Source: Achromobacter sp. Root83
GTDB lineage: Bacteria; Pseudomonadota; Gammaproteobacteria; Burkholderiales; Burkholderiaceae_B
Reading direction: 5' to 3'
Assembly (NCBI RefSeq): GCF_001428845.1
Contig: NZ_LMIU01000022.1
Location: 431,029 to 495,028 of the forward strand
Length of the DNA stretch: 64,000 nt
Part shown: one piece after another, positions 17,872-27,498 of the stretch
How the letters are laid out: every line of letters starts with the position of its first letter
Position numbering within the stretch: the stretch's first letter is position 1
Position numbers and translations under genes: made by a program
The notes under the pieces: model-generated
The model's database searches: none
What the model was told of the DNA's origin: nothing
The model's input: the letters and a program-made list of their open reading frames with translations, nothing else

Positions 17872-18918
17872 CTATTGCGTGAAGGCGACGCAGTCGTCGG
17901 GATCGAAGCACGCGTAGACGCGCGCGCCGGGCGCGGGCGGCGCGCCGCGGGCGCCCCCGTTGACGATCTGGCTGACCATGCGGTCGCCGCCTTCGAGTTG
18001 CACGCGCACTTCCAGCACCGACCCCAGGTACAGCGATGACTCGACCACGCCCGCCAGCGCGTTGCCGCCCGACGGCTGTTCCTGCAGGCGGACCCGCTCG
18101 GGCCGCACGCCCACATGGGTGGCGCCGTCGCCGGCGGGCGCCGCGATGCGCTGGCCCGCCGCGGTCTGGAACACGTTGCCGGCCTGGCCGCGCCCCTGGA
18201 ACACGTTCATCTTGCCCAGGAAGTCCGCCACGAACAGATTGGCCGGCCGCTCATACAGCGTGTCCGGCGCGCCCACCTGCTGCACGATGCCGTCATGCAT
18301 GATGGCCATGCGGTCCGCGATAGCCAGGGCCTCTTCCTGGTCGTGCGTGACGAACACGGTGGTCAGTCCAAGGCGCCGCTGCAAGGACCGGATTTCCTCG
18401 CGGACTTCCAGGCGCAGCTTGGCATCCAGGTTGGACAGCGGCTCATCCAGCAGGAAGACCTTGGGTTCGATCGCCAGCGCGCGCGCGATGGCCACCCGCT
18501 GCTGCTGGCCGCCGGAGAGCTGGCGCGGATAGCGTTCGCGCAGCTCGGTCATGCGCACCATGTCCAGCACGCGCCGGACCTTGCCCTCGCGGTCCGGCTT
18601 GGGAACCTTGTGCATTTCAAGACCGAACGCCACGTTCTCGGCCACGGTCATGTGCGGAAACAGCGCGTAGCGCTGGAACACCATGCCGGTATCGCGTTTG
18701 TGCACCGGCAGCCGCGTCACGTCGGTGTCTCCGATGCGGATTCGCCCCGCCGTGGGGGCGATGAAGCCGGCGATCATGCGCAGCGTCGTAGTCTTGCCGC
18801 AGCCGCTGGGGCCCAGGAAAGTCACCAGTTCGCCTTCAGCGATCTCCAGTGAAAAGTCCGACACCGCCACCGCCGCGCCGAACTGCTTGCGGATATTTTC
18901 GATCGAGACCTTCGCCAT
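17872..18918 (-). CDS. ABC transporter ATP-binding protein, PotA-type
   Basis: A 348-residue ATPase with Walker A GPSGCGKTT (about 36-44), Q-loop VFQRYALFPHMTV, signature LSGGQQQR (about 134), Walker B VFLLDEPLSNLD and H-loop FVTHDQEEA. The C-terminal TOBE domain (about 270-348) is typical of polyamine, iron and sugar importers of the CUT1/PotA/FbpC group. It energises the two permeases flanking it. The stop and the next permease start lie 10 bp apart, and its own ATG follows the upstream permease stop by 3 bp. Confidence 0.95.
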   Translation of the reverse strand: MAKVSIENIRKQFGAAVAVSDFSLEIAEGELVTFLGPSGCGKTTTLRMIAGFIAPTAGRIRIGDTDVTRLPVHKRDTGMVFQRYALFPHMTVAENVAFGLEMHKVPKPDREGKVRRVLDMVRMTELRERYPRQLSGGQQQRVAIARALAIEPKVFLLDEPLSNLDAKLRLEVREEIRSLQRRLGLTTVFVTHDQEEALAIADRMAIMHDGIVQQVGAPDTLYERPANLFVADFLGKMNVFQGRGQAGNVFQTAAGQRIAAPAGDGATHVGVRPERVRLQEQPSGGNALAGVVESSLYLGSVLEVRVQLEGGDRMVSQIVNGGARGAPPAPGARVYACFDPDDCVAFTQ

Positions 18919-18921
18919 TTC

Positions 18922-19785
18922 TTACACCACCTGACTGAGTTTCACATAGCGGTCGGTCACAAGCATGATGATGCCCAACAGCAGGATTTGCACCGAGGCC
19001 ACCGAGGCGATGGTCGGGTCCAGATTGAATTCCAGGTACTGCATGATGGCGATCGGAAGCGTGGTGCGCCCCGGCCCGACCAGCGACAGCGACAGCTCCA
19101 GGTTTTCGAAGGACACCACGAAACTGAAAAGCGCCGCCGCGACGATGGAAGGACGCAGCATGGGCAAGGTGACCCGCATGAACGCGACCGGCGCGCTGGC
19201 GCCCAGGTTGCGCGCCGCCTCTTCGATCGAGCCATCCAGGCCCGCCATGCCGGCGGTGACAAGCCGCACGGTCCACGGGATCGTCAGGCACACATGCGCG
19301 ATGACCAGCCCGCCGAAGGTGCCGACCAGATCCTTGTCCAACACCTCTTCGGCGCGCAGGTAGAAAAGATAGATGCCCACGCCCGCGACGATGCCAGGGA
19401 TCAGCAGGGGCGACAGCAGCAAGGTGTTGATCCCCTTGCTGCCCTGAAAGCGGTAGCGCGCGATGGCGACGGCGGCCAGCACGCCCATGATGACGCCCAC
19501 GAACGCGGCGACGAGCGACACCTGCAGGCTGAAAAGAAAGCCATTGGCGAACGCCGGGTTCTCCCAGGCTTTCACGTACCAGGACAGCGTGTAGCCGGAC
19601 GGCGGAAAGTAGAGGATGGCGTCCTTGAAGAAGCTCAGCCAGACCACCAGCACGATGGGGCTGAGCATGAACGCATACATCAGGACAACGAAGACGCGGT
19701 GCAGCCACGTGGCCCACGGAATCACGCGCAGAGGCTTTCCCCGGGTGGCCGTGACGGCCGAGTTCAAAGGAGGCGCGTTATGCAA
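18922..19785 (-). CDS. ABC transporter permease, PotC-type (TTG start proposed)
   Basis: A permease of about 287 residues with six predicted helices and the EAA loop EEAARNLGASAPVAFMRVTLP. The first helix is WLHRVFVVLMYAFMLSPIVLVV. No ATG occurs at a sensible place upstream of the first helix. I propose the TTG at 19785 because AAGGAA lies about 8 nt before it and it leaves a 25-30 residue cytoplasmic tail, as in PotC proteins. A downstream start is possible. It is the first gene of the operon; the repeats at 19895-19994 lie in its upstream region. Confidence 0.88.
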   Translation of the reverse strand: MHNAPPLNSAVTATRGKPLRVIPWATWLHRVFVVLMYAFMLSPIVLVVWLSFFKDAILYFPPSGYTLSWYVKAWENPAFANGFLFSLQVSLVAAFVGVIMGVLAAVAIARYRFQGSKGINTLLLSPLLIPGIVAGVGIYLFYLRAEEVLDKDLVGTFGGLVIAHVCLTIPWTVRLVTAGMAGLDGSIEEAARNLGASAPVAFMRVTLPMLRPSIVAAALFSFVVSFENLELSLSLVGPGRTTLPIAIMQYLEFNLDPTIASVASVQILLLGIIMLVTDRYVKLSQVV

Positions 19786-19894
19786 ATCCTGTTTCCTTGC
19801 AGCAAGTGCCGGCTCGGTTGGAACTCCTCCGGTGGAAACTCTATGGCTCCTACGGTTAACCAAGCATATCGACGGGTTGCTGCGCGGCTCAACT

Positions 19895-19994
19895 AGGGAT
19901 AACCCATGACAACTCGATACTCGCGGGTAATCCCTGCCGCGGGCCTCCAACCGGTGCAACCTGCCGTAAAGTGCAAGCCGCGACAGGTGCAACC
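19895..19994 (-). promoter_or_regulatory. Candidate control region of the ABC/amidohydrolase operon: inverted repeat plus three GTGCAA repeats
   Basis: The 226-bp gap between the permease start and the DUF2817 gene holds two patterns. One is an imperfect inverted repeat AGGGATAACCC (19895-19905) / GGGTAATCCCT (19925-19935). The other is a set of three direct repeats of GTGCAA at 19954, 19971 and 19987, two of them inside GGTGCAACC. The 16-17 bp spacing is not an exact helical repeat of 10.5 bp. On the operon strand they read TTGCAC. These look like operator sites. The regulator is not known. Confidence 0.5.
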
Positions 19995-20011
19995 CGCGAA
20001 TCGGTGAGTGG

Positions 20012-21106
20012 CTACCCGCCTGCTTCCAGGCCGCACAGCGCCTGCAGCACGGCCACGCGGCTCTGGCCCAGAACCATGCCCTGCCAGTCTTCCTGGCCGC
20101 AATAGAACGCGTCCAGCGTGGCCTGCAGGATGTCGCGGCGCAGCGCCTCGTCGGCCTCGGGATGCGCGCGCAGCCAGTTTCGCCCGCGCAGTGCATGCAC
20201 CACGCCTTCCCATGGCAGGGTGCCGAATTCCAGCGCCATCAGGGTCGGCACCGCATCCGGGCAGGCTTGATAGATCAGTCCGGCCAGATGGCCGGTAATG
20301 TCCACCGACGCGGACGTGCCCTGGTAGGGCACCGCGATGTCGCTGCCCCACCATTGGCGCGCGCGCGCCACTTCGGCATCGTCGCGCCGGCCGGCGTAGA
20401 TCTTCTCGCCGTGGCCGCGCGGCCCCAGCCCCGTATGCACATCGATCCAGCCTATGTGCGCGTAGCGGCTGGCGTGCGCCCGCAGGATGGTCCGCAGATT
20501 CAGGAGCGACGGGGCGTGGCGGCCGCCACCGTAGAAGAGACCGTCGGCATGCGTGTACTGGCCGCGCGAGACGGCCTGTATCGTCGCCGCCTGGCCGTGC
20601 TTGTCCAGATAAAGGGCGATGTCCCGACGATTCTTCTCCGTGGGCGGCCATTCCGGTGGCAGCAACAGGCCATGGATATCGCCATAGCCCGGATTGGCCG
20701 GCAGCGGGCTGCCGTCGAACGGCTGGGCGTTGCGGTTCAGATCCACATTGCCTTCGTCGGTGCGCGCGATCCACGAGAACCCGTACGGATTCACCGCATG
20801 CACCAGCAAGAGCGCCACACCCGCCCGGCGCGCGCGTTCCAGCATGGGCGCGTCGTCCAGCAGGGCAAGCTGACAGCCCGAACCGCAGAACCCTTCGACC
20901 CCGTGCGTGGCCGACGTCATGATCAGCAGGCGCCGGGCGTCGGCGTCGCCGATCAGAGCCACATCGGTGGCCAGCGGTTCGCCCTGGCTGCCGGCGGGAT
21001 CGATGGCATAGGACTCGATGAGCGCCGCCACGGGCTGGGCCCCGGCCAGGAATCGCTCGCGCGCCTGCGCGTAGCTGCTCGAGAAATAACGGGTCAAGGC
21101 TGGCAT
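20012..21106 (-). CDS. DUF2817 family zinc peptidase (M14-like)
   Basis: A 364-residue protein of the DUF2817 group related to M14 carboxypeptidases. The visible M14-type metal site is SATHGVEGFCGSG (HxxE, about residue 70) with a third histidine in WIDVHTGLGPRGHGE (about residue 220). A downstream glutamate in TLMALEFGTLPW is the likely catalytic base. VDLNRNAQPF is also typical of M14 enzymes. The ATG at 21106 has an AGGAG ribosome binding site. It is on the same strand as, and 226 bp before, the ABC/amidohydrolase operon, which would fit a peptide-processing theme. Confidence 0.88.
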   Translation of the reverse strand: MPALTRYFSSSYAQARERFLAGAQPVAALIESYAIDPAGSQGEPLATDVALIGDADARRLLIMTSATHGVEGFCGSGCQLALLDDAPMLERARRAGVALLLVHAVNPYGFSWIARTDEGNVDLNRNAQPFDGSPLPANPGYGDIHGLLLPPEWPPTEKNRRDIALYLDKHGQAATIQAVSRGQYTHADGLFYGGGRHAPSLLNLRTILRAHASRYAHIGWIDVHTGLGPRGHGEKIYAGRRDDAEVARARQWWGSDIAVPYQGTSASVDITGHLAGLIYQACPDAVPTLMALEFGTLPWEGVVHALRGRNWLRAHPEADEALRRDILQATLDAFYCGQEDWQGMVLGQSRVAVLQALCGLEAGG

Positions 21107-21341
21107 GGCAGGACTCCTGGTTATCGAGGTCATGGACGCTGCGGTCGCGTCTCCGCCAAGGACGGAGACACCCCAGACCGTACACCACCGGCATGCCTGT
21201 TGTGCGCGCGGACTTCGGAAATCGTGCGGCCAGGACGCCCATGGCGACCGCAAACCCGCCGATGGACCGGGTTATCATTGGCTCCTGGCGCCGCCGATGA
21301 CTTCGAGACCGGCTATTTCGCCTTCTCTCCTGTCCCTGTCC

Positions 21342-22049
21342 ATGGCGTTTCCCCGACTTCCCTCTCCTCCCACCCTGACCGACACGGTCGCCAAGCGCCT
21401 GCTCGCCGAGATCGACGAGGGTCGCGTGCTGCCCGGCGAAAAGCTGCCCACCGAAAGCGCCCTGGCGGAACAGTTCGGCGTCAGCCGCACGGTCATCCGC
21501 GAAGCCGTGTCGCGGCTGCGGCAGGACGGCGTGGTCGAAGCGCGGCAAGGCAGCGGGGTTTACGTCACCGGCCATACCGGCAACAGAGCGCTGCGGATCG
21601 ACGCGGCCGAGCTCTCCACGCTGGATGCCGTGCTGCATATCGTCGATTTGCGCCGCGCCCTGGAAACCGAGATCGCGGCGCAGGCCGCGGCGGGACGCAG
21701 CAAGCAGGACATGGCGGACATCGACGCGGCACTGGCCGCGATCTCGCAGGCCGTGGACAACGGCGGAGACGGCGTGCAGGAAGACGTCGCCTTCCATCGC
21801 AGCATTGCGCGGGCCACCGGCAACCCCTATTTCATGACGACGCTGGCATTCGTCAGCCAGTTCCTGGAAGCGGCCACGCGCGTCACGCGCGGCAACGAGG
21901 CCCGCCATGCCAACCTGATGCGCGACGTGCTGCAAGAGCACATCGCCATCGTCGAGGCCATCCGCCGCAAGGACATCGACGGCGCGCGCGAAGCCGCCCG
22001 CATCCACATGGTGAACGCGGCCAAGCGGCTGAGCCAGGCGCATCGCTGA
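21342..22049 (+). CDS. GntR/FadR-family transcriptional regulator of the erythronate/threonate cluster (proposed)
   Basis: A regulator of about 235 residues. The N-terminal winged helix has LPTESALAEQFGVSRTVIREAVSRLRQDGVVEARQGSGVYV (helix-turn-helix about residues 30-70, split here for length). The C-terminal FCD domain has DVAFHRSIARATGN and EHIAIVEAIRRKD, with the usual metal-binding acidic and histidine positions. It is convergent with otnK, whose stop lies 36 bp away. FadR-type regulators are common beside sugar-acid pathways, so it probably senses an intermediate of this one. The start is uncertain; ATG 21296 in the same frame would add 15 residues. Confidence 0.9.
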   Translation: MAFPRLPSPPTLTDTVAKRLLAEIDEGRVLPGEKLPTESALAEQFGVSRTVIREAVSRLRQDGVVEARQGSGVYVTGHTGNRALRIDAAELSTLDAVLHIVDLRRALETEIAAQAAAGRSKQDMADIDAALAAISQAVDNGGDGVQEDVAFHRSIARATGNPYFMTTLAFVSQFLEAATRVTRGNEARHANLMRDVLQEHIAIVEAIRRKDIDGAREAARIHMVNAAKRLSQAHR

Positions 22050-22085
22050 TCCCGGCGGCCTCCGGCCCCCGTCCGCGCCAAACGC

Positions 22086-23339
22086 CTACAGGAACGCCTT
22101 CGTGAAGAAGTCCGGCGTGCCGAAGTTTCCGGACTTCAGCGCGATGCTGATATCGCCCCCCGCCACCGGCGCATAACCCGCGCACCACGGCACGCCCGGA
22201 TCGATCTGCTCGCCGATCGCGATCTGCTCCAGCCCCAGCGCCTGCACCACCGCGCCGGACGTCTCGCCCCCCGCCACGATCAACTGCCTGACGCCGCGCT
22301 CCACCAGCCCGGTTGCGATGCGTGCGATGGCCGACTCGATCATGGCGCCCGCGCGGTCAGCGCCCAGCGCGCCTTGAGTCTGCCTGACCGTGTCGGGCTG
22401 CGCCGTCGAATAGATGAGCACCGGACCATCCTGCATGCGCGGCTCTGCCCAGGCCAGCGCCTGGCCCACGACGTCTTCGCCCGCGGCCAGTTTCATCGGG
22501 TCCAGCGCCAGCGCCGGCCGGCCGCTTTCGATGAAGGCGGCCACCTGCCCGTTCGTGGCGGTGGAGCAGCTTCCCGCCACCACCGCCTGCAACCCCTGCG
22601 CGCGCGCCGTGCTGGCCGCGCTGACGGCCGCCAGCCCCCAGTTCCCGGGCAGGCAGATCGCCACCCCGGAGCCGGCCGTGACCAGCGGCATGCCGCGCAG
22701 GGCCGGGCCCAAGGCCAGCAGATCGTCGTTGGACACGGCATCGACGATGGCGATCTCGATGCCTTGCGCCGTCAGTTCCTGGATGCGGGCGCGGATGGCA
22801 TCGCTGCCGCGCGCGACGACGCCGTAATCGATCAGGCCGACCCGACGCGAGGTCTGCGCCGCCAGCACGCGCACCAGGTTGGGATCGGTCATCGGGGTCA
22901 GCGGATGGTGCTGCATGCCGGATTCGTTCAGCAATACATCGCCGGCAAACAGATAACCCTTGAACACCGTGCGCTTGTTGTCGGGAAACGCCGGGGTGGC
23001 AATGGTAAAGGCCGTGCCCAGGCTGGCCATCAGCGCATCGGTGACCGGCCCGATATTGCCCCTTGGCGTGCTGTCGAACGTGGAGCAGTACTTGAAATAG
23101 ATCTGTTCGGCGCCCTGCGCCCGCAGCCATTGCAGCGCCGCCAGCGACTGCGCCACGGCCTCTTCCGCCGGCAGGGTGCGGGTCTTCAGCGCGACCACGA
23201 CGGCATCCGCGTCGTCACGCAACGGCGCGCCGGGAATGCCGATGGCCTGCACCGTGCGCATGCCCGCGCGGACCAGGTTGTTGGCCAGATCGGTGGCGCC
23301 CGTGAAATCGTCGGCGATACAGCCCAGCTTGATGGTCAT
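22086..23339 (-). CDS. otnK: 3-oxo-tetronate kinase
   Basis: A 417-residue kinase of the former DUF1537 family, which phosphorylates 3-oxo-tetronate at O-4. The N-terminal IADDFTGATDLANNLVRAG is the hallmark substrate-binding motif. FKYCSTFDSTPRGNIGPVTDAL follows at about residue 85. The C-terminal nucleotide-binding part has VAGGETSGAVVQAL and GVPWCAGY. It is the last gene of the otnC-MFS-otnI-denD-ltnD-otnK series and overlaps ltnD by 4 bp. The neighbours make the tetronate specificity much more secure than the protein alone. Confidence 0.94.
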   Translation of the reverse strand: MTIKLGCIADDFTGATDLANNLVRAGMRTVQAIGIPGAPLRDDADAVVVALKTRTLPAEEAVAQSLAALQWLRAQGAEQIYFKYCSTFDSTPRGNIGPVTDALMASLGTAFTIATPAFPDNKRTVFKGYLFAGDVLLNESGMQHHPLTPMTDPNLVRVLAAQTSRRVGLIDYGVVARGSDAIRARIQELTAQGIEIAIVDAVSNDDLLALGPALRGMPLVTAGSGVAICLPGNWGLAAVSAASTARAQGLQAVVAGSCSTATNGQVAAFIESGRPALALDPMKLAAGEDVVGQALAWAEPRMQDGPVLIYSTAQPDTVRQTQGALGADRAGAMIESAIARIATGLVERGVRQLIVAGGETSGAVVQALGLEQIAIGEQIDPGVPWCAGYAPVAGGDISIALKSGNFGTPDFFTKAFL

Positions 23340-24244
23340 TTGGCCTCCGGCAGGGAAATGCCCGGGAATATCTTGATCACCGCGCTGTCGTCCTCGCGGC
23401 CATGGCCGGCCGTGGATGCCTGCATGAACATCTGATGCGCGGTAGACGCCAGCGGCAGCGGAAAGCGGGAGTGCCTTGCGGTGTCCAGCACCAGCCCCAG
23501 GTCCTTCACAAAGATGTCCACGGCGGACAGCGGCGTGTAGTCGCCGGCCAGCACGTGGGCCATGCGGTTTTCGAACATCCAGCTATTGCCCGCGCTGTGC
23601 GTGATGACCTCATACAGGGCATCGGCGTCCACGCCTTCGCGCAGGCCCAGCGCCATGGCCTCGGCGGCGGCCGCGATGTGCACGCCGGCCAGCAACTGGT
23701 TGATGATCTTGACCTTGCTGCCCGCCCCGGCGCTGTCGCCCAGGCGATAGACCTTGCCCGCCATCGATTCCAGCACCGGCAGGCAGGCCTCGTAGGCCGC
23801 AGCGTTGCCCGCGGTCATCATGGTCATCTGGCCCGCGGCCGCCTTGGCCGCGCCGCCGGAGATGGGCGCGTCCAGGTACAGGATGCCCTGCCCGGCCAAT
23901 CGCGCTTCCATGGCGACGGACCAGTTGGGATCCACGGTGGAACACATGACGAATACGGAACCCGGCCGCAAGGCGGCGGCGATCCCGCCGTCGCCATACA
24001 GCACGGCCTCGGTCTGCTGCGCGTTGACGACCACGCTGATCACGATGTCGCAGGCGGCTGCCATGTCGGACAGGCACGCGCATGCCACGCCGCCCTGCGC
24101 CGCGAAAGCCGCGGCGGCGTCCGGACGGATGTCGTACACATGCACGGCATGTCCGGCGCGGCGCAGGCTTTGCGCGATGCCCGCGCCCATGGCGCCCAGG
24201 CCGATCACGCCAACGCGGCGTGGTGTTTCTGTGGAAGTTGTCAT
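23336..24244 (-). CDS. ltnD: L-threonate dehydrogenase
   Basis: A 302-residue NAD-dependent beta-hydroxyacid dehydrogenase that oxidises L-threonate to 2-oxo-tetronate. The N-terminal Rossmann motif is GVIGLGAMGAGIAQSLRRAGH. The substrate-binding DAPISGGAAKAAAGQMTMM and the catalytic lysine helix GAGSKVKIINQLLAGVH (about residue 175) are both present. The context with otnI, otnK and otnC picks L-threonate over other beta-hydroxyacids. It overlaps otnK by an ATGA and follows denD after 41 bp. Confidence 0.93.
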   Translation of the reverse strand: MTTSTETPRRVGVIGLGAMGAGIAQSLRRAGHAVHVYDIRPDAAAAFAAQGGVACACLSDMAAACDIVISVVVNAQQTEAVLYGDGGIAAALRPGSVFVMCSTVDPNWSVAMEARLAGQGILYLDAPISGGAAKAAAGQMTMMTAGNAAAYEACLPVLESMAGKVYRLGDSAGAGSKVKIINQLLAGVHIAAAAEAMALGLREGVDADALYEVITHSAGNSWMFENRMAHVLAGDYTPLSAVDIFVKDLGLVLDTARHSRFPLPLASTAHQMFMQASTAGHGREDDSAVIKIFPGISLPEAK

Positions 24245-24285
24245 GTCGTCTTTCGTCCGTCGCGGGAAGGGGGTAGGAATGCGCT

Positions 24286-25260
24286 TCAGCGCGGCAGGTC
24301 GTCGGCCATGTAGGCCCGGATGATGTCGGCGAAGCTTGCGTCGCCTTTCAAGCCCAGCCGCGCCGCGCGCGTGGTGTCCCAGCGGCCCGGCCAGCTTCCG
24401 ACGATGCGTTCCACGCGTTCGTCTGCCTGCCAGCCGATGCGGTCGGCGACCTCGTCGCCCGCGACGTCACGCAAGGCCTGCGCCATCTCGGCCACGGTGA
24501 CCGACACGCCCGGCAGGTTGATGGGCGCGCGGTCCGCGACCGCGCCCGCCTCCAGTTCGCAGCCCGCGATCAGGGCCTGGATCGCGCCGCGCGGCGACAG
24601 CAGCCACAGACGCGTATCGGCGCCGACCGGACACACCGCCGGCTCGCCATTCAAGGGTTCACGGATGATGCCGCTTGCGAACGAGGACGCCGCCGCATTC
24701 GGGCGTCCGGGACGCACGCTGATGGTGGGCAGACGCAGTACGCGCCCGTCGACGAAGCCGCGCCGCGTGTAGTCGGCCAGCAGCAGCTCGGCGATCGCCT
24801 TTTGGGTGCCGTAGGACGATTGCGGATTGAGCGCGGTGTCGTCGCGCACGGTTTCCGGCAAGGCGCCGCCATACACCGCCACCGAACTCGTGAAGATCAC
24901 GCGCGGCGTGTGGCCCCGCGCGCGGCAGGTCTCCAGCAGGGCGCGCGAAGCATCCAGATTGATGCGCATGCCCAGGTCGAAGTCGGCCTCCGCCTGTCCG
25001 CTGACGATGGCCGCCAGATGGAAGATGGCGCGGGTATCGGCGTCGATGGCCTGGCTCAGCACCGCCGGTTCGGCGATGTCGCCCACCAGCGGGCGCACGC
25101 GCGGGTCCGTCAGCGCGTCCGGCTTGACGACATCCAGCAGGCCGATTTGCGTGATGGCCTGGGGCTTGCCGCCATCGAGCGTTAGCGTGCCCTGCTCCAG
25201 CAGTTTGCGGGCCAGCCGCTGGCCCAGGAATCCCGCGCCGCCAGTGATCAGTATCTTCAT
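24286..25260 (-). CDS. denD: D-erythronate dehydrogenase
   Basis: A 324-residue extended short-chain dehydrogenase that oxidises D-erythronate to 2-oxo-tetronate. MKILITGGAGFLGQRLARKL gives the NAD-binding GGxGFLG motif. The catalytic serine (FTSSVAVYG) and YxxxK (SYGTQKAIAELL, about residue 150) are visible. ATG 25260 is the only start that places the Rossmann motif at the N-terminus. It lies 10 bp after the otnI stop in the same operon. Confidence 0.93.
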   Translation of the reverse strand: MKILITGGAGFLGQRLARKLLEQGTLTLDGGKPQAITQIGLLDVVKPDALTDPRVRPLVGDIAEPAVLSQAIDADTRAIFHLAAIVSGQAEADFDLGMRINLDASRALLETCRARGHTPRVIFTSSVAVYGGALPETVRDDTALNPQSSYGTQKAIAELLLADYTRRGFVDGRVLRLPTISVRPGRPNAAASSFASGIIREPLNGEPAVCPVGADTRLWLLSPRGAIQALIAGCELEAGAVADRAPINLPGVSVTVAEMAQALRDVAGDEVADRIGWQADERVERIVGSWPGRWDTTRAARLGLKGDASFADIIRAYMADDLPR

Positions 25261-25270
25261 GATGGAGTGC

Positions 25271-26056
25271 TCAACGATTGGATAGATAGGGTTGGGCCCA
25301 GCCCAGGCCTTGGGAAGTGCCTGCCCTGGGACGGTATTCGCAGCCGATCCAGCCGGCATAGCCCAGCGCGTCGATGCGCTGGAACAGGTACGGATAGTTC
25401 AGTTCGCCCAGGTCCGGTTCGTGCCGGTCCGGCACCCCCGCCACCTGGATGTGGCCGATGCCCGCCATGTCGCGCTCGAGCTTCACGGCGATGTCGCCCT
25501 CGACGATCTGGCAGTGGTAGATGTCGAACTGCACCTTCAGGTTGTCCGCGCCCACCTCGGCCCGGATGGCCTGGGCGTCATCCTGCCGGTTCAGGAAAAA
25601 GCCGGGGATGTCGCGCGTGTTGATGGGTTCGATCACCACCGTCACGCCGGCGGTAGCCGCCGTGCGCGCCGCCAGCGCCAGATTCTTCAGATAGACGTCG
25701 CGATGCACGGCGCGCTCCTGCCCGGGACCGATCAGGCCCGCCATCACATGCAGGTGGCGGTTGCCCAGCACGGCAGCGTATTCCAGCGCCTGGTCCAGTC
25801 CGCGCCGGAACTCGTCTTCGCGGCCCGGCAGCGACGCGATGCCGCGTTCGCCCGCCGTCCAGTCGCCGGGCGGCGCGTTGAAGAGAGCCTGCGTCAAGCC
25901 GTGTGCGTCCAGCCGCGATTGGATCTCGGCGGCCGCGAACTCGTACGGAAACAGAAACTCCACGCCCTCGAACCCGTCGGCCGCCGCGGCGGCGAACCGG
26001 TCCAGGAAGGGATGCTCCGTGTACATCATGCTCAGGTTTGCTGCCAGGCGCGGCAT
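25271..26056 (-). CDS. otnI: 2-oxo-tetronate isomerase
   Basis: A 261-residue TIM-barrel isomerase of the hydroxypyruvate isomerase family. It interconverts 2-oxo- and 3-oxo-tetronate between the dehydrogenase and kinase steps. Conserved blocks are [45 protein letters not shown] and IGCEYRP, which include the expected metal ligands. An AGGAATCG ribosome binding site precedes the ATG. A second, solitary copy with the same blocks lies at 8843. Confidence 0.94.
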   Translation of the reverse strand: MPRLAANLSMMYTEHPFLDRFAAAAADGFEGVEFLFPYEFAAAEIQSRLDAHGLTQALFNAPPGDWTAGERGIASLPGREDEFRRGLDQALEYAAVLGNRHLHVMAGLIGPGQERAVHRDVYLKNLALAARTAATAGVTVVIEPINTRDIPGFFLNRQDDAQAIRAEVGADNLKVQFDIYHCQIVEGDIAVKLERDMAGIGHIQVAGVPDRHEPDLGELNYPYLFQRIDALGYAGWIGCEYRPRAGTSQGLGWAQPYLSNR

Positions 26057-26093
26057 GTCGATTCCTTTATGTGCTGTGGTTGCGGGCGGCGCG

Positions 26094-27425
26094 CTAGCGG
26101 TTCACCAGCTTGGCCGGCGTGAACCAGACGGCGATGGCGCCGATGACCAGCACGCCCGCCAGCACATACATGCCCGACGCGGTGGAACTGGTCAGATCCT
26201 TCAGGTAGCCGATCATGTAGGGGCTGGCAAAGCCGGCCAGGTTGCCCACGGAGTTGACGATGGCGATACCGGCCGCGGCCGCCGTGCCTGACAGGAACGC
26301 CGTCGGCAGCGACCAGAACAGCGGCGCGCACGTCAGCACGCCAGCGGCCGCCATCGACAGGAAGACCAGCGACACCGCGGTGTTGTCGGCGAAGGAAGCC
26401 GCCGCCATGAAGCCCACCGCACCCGCCAGCGCCGGCACGATCAGATGCCAGCGGCGTTCGCGCCGCTTGTCGGCCGAGTGGCCCAGCAGGTTCATCACCA
26501 CGATGGCGCAAAGAAAGGGAATCGCGCTGAGCAGACCGATATTGAAGGCGCCCGTGACGCCAGTCGATTTGATCAGGGTGGGCATCCAGAACGTCAGCCC
26601 GTACTGCCCCGCGACGAAGGCAAAGTAGATCAGGCACATCCACCACACGCGCTTGTCGGCGAATACCGCGCGCAGCGAATGCTTCTGGGTTCCGGCCTGC
26701 TTCTGGTCGTGTTCGATCTCGCGCGTCAGCAGCTTCTTCTCGTTGTCGCTCAGCCATTTGGCGCTGGATATGCCGTTGTCCAGATACATGATGGTGACCA
26801 CGCCGATCAGCAGCGCGGGGACCGCCTCGATCAGGAACATCCATTGCCAGCCCTGCAGGCCGTGCGTGCCGTGGAACGCTTCCATGATCCATCCCGACAG
26901 CGGATTGCCGAAGATGCCGGCCACGGGAATGGCCGACATGAACAGGGCGATGATCTTCGCGCGGCGATGGGCCGGGTACCAATAGGTCAGGTACAGGATC
27001 ACGCCTGGATAGAAGCCGGCCTCGGCCAGGCCCAGCAGGAATCGCAGGACGTAGAAGCCCGTCGGGGTTTCGACGAACATGAACATGCCCGACAGAATGC
27101 CCCACGTGATCATGATGCGCGCGATCCAGATCCGTGCCCCCAGCCGATGCATCAGGAGGTTGCTGGGCACCTCGAACAGAAAGTAGCCGATGAAGAATAC
27201 GCCGGCGCCCAAGCCGAACACGGTTTCGCTGAACCCCAGGTCCTCCGACATCTGCAGCTTGGCGAAGCCGACGTTGACACGGTCCAGGTAAGCGATGACA
27301 TAGCAAAGCATCAGGAACGGCACGAGCCGCCAGAACACCTTGGCATAGGCGCGAGCGGTTTCGCGGGACTCGGGCGGCGACGACGCCGCGGGCGCGGCGT
27401 TAGAGGCCAATTCCATCGGGGGCAT
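26094..27425 (-). CDS. MFS transporter, anion:cation symporter family (sugar-acid uptake)
   Basis: A 443-residue permease with 12 predicted helices. The N-terminal half has [19 protein letters not shown] and the second-loop motif [41 protein letters not shown] is characteristic of the ACS family (phthalate, tartrate and hexuronate permeases). It lies between otnI (37 bp) and otnC (73 bp), so it most likely imports D-erythronate and/or L-threonate. The ATG at 27425 (MPPMEL) has a GGAGA site 8 nt upstream. Confidence 0.92.
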   Translation of the reverse strand: MPPMELASNAAPAASSPPESRETARAYAKVFWRLVPFLMLCYVIAYLDRVNVGFAKLQMSEDLGFSETVFGLGAGVFFIGYFLFEVPSNLLMHRLGARIWIARIMITWGILSGMFMFVETPTGFYVLRFLLGLAEAGFYPGVILYLTYWYPAHRRAKIIALFMSAIPVAGIFGNPLSGWIMEAFHGTHGLQGWQWMFLIEAVPALLIGVVTIMYLDNGISSAKWLSDNEKKLLTREIEHDQKQAGTQKHSLRAVFADKRVWWMCLIYFAFVAGQYGLTFWMPTLIKSTGVTGAFNIGLLSAIPFLCAIVVMNLLGHSADKRRERRWHLIVPALAGAVGFMAAASFADNTAVSLVFLSMAAAGVLTCAPLFWSLPTAFLSGTAAAAGIAIVNSVGNLAGFASPYMIGYLKDLTSSTASGMYVLAGVLVIGAIAVWFTPAKLVNR

Positions 27426-27498
27426 GACTAGTCTCCAAAAGGGATGCGCCGCCTTGGTCCGCGAGGCCGCGGCCGGCAGCTTTCTACGAAAAGCGGGT

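Noticed and set aside
19954..19992. GTGCAA/TTGCAC repeats considered as a sigma-54 promoter (TGGCAC-N5-TTGCA)
   Set aside because: The invariant GG and GC pairs are not at the required 10-bp spacing.
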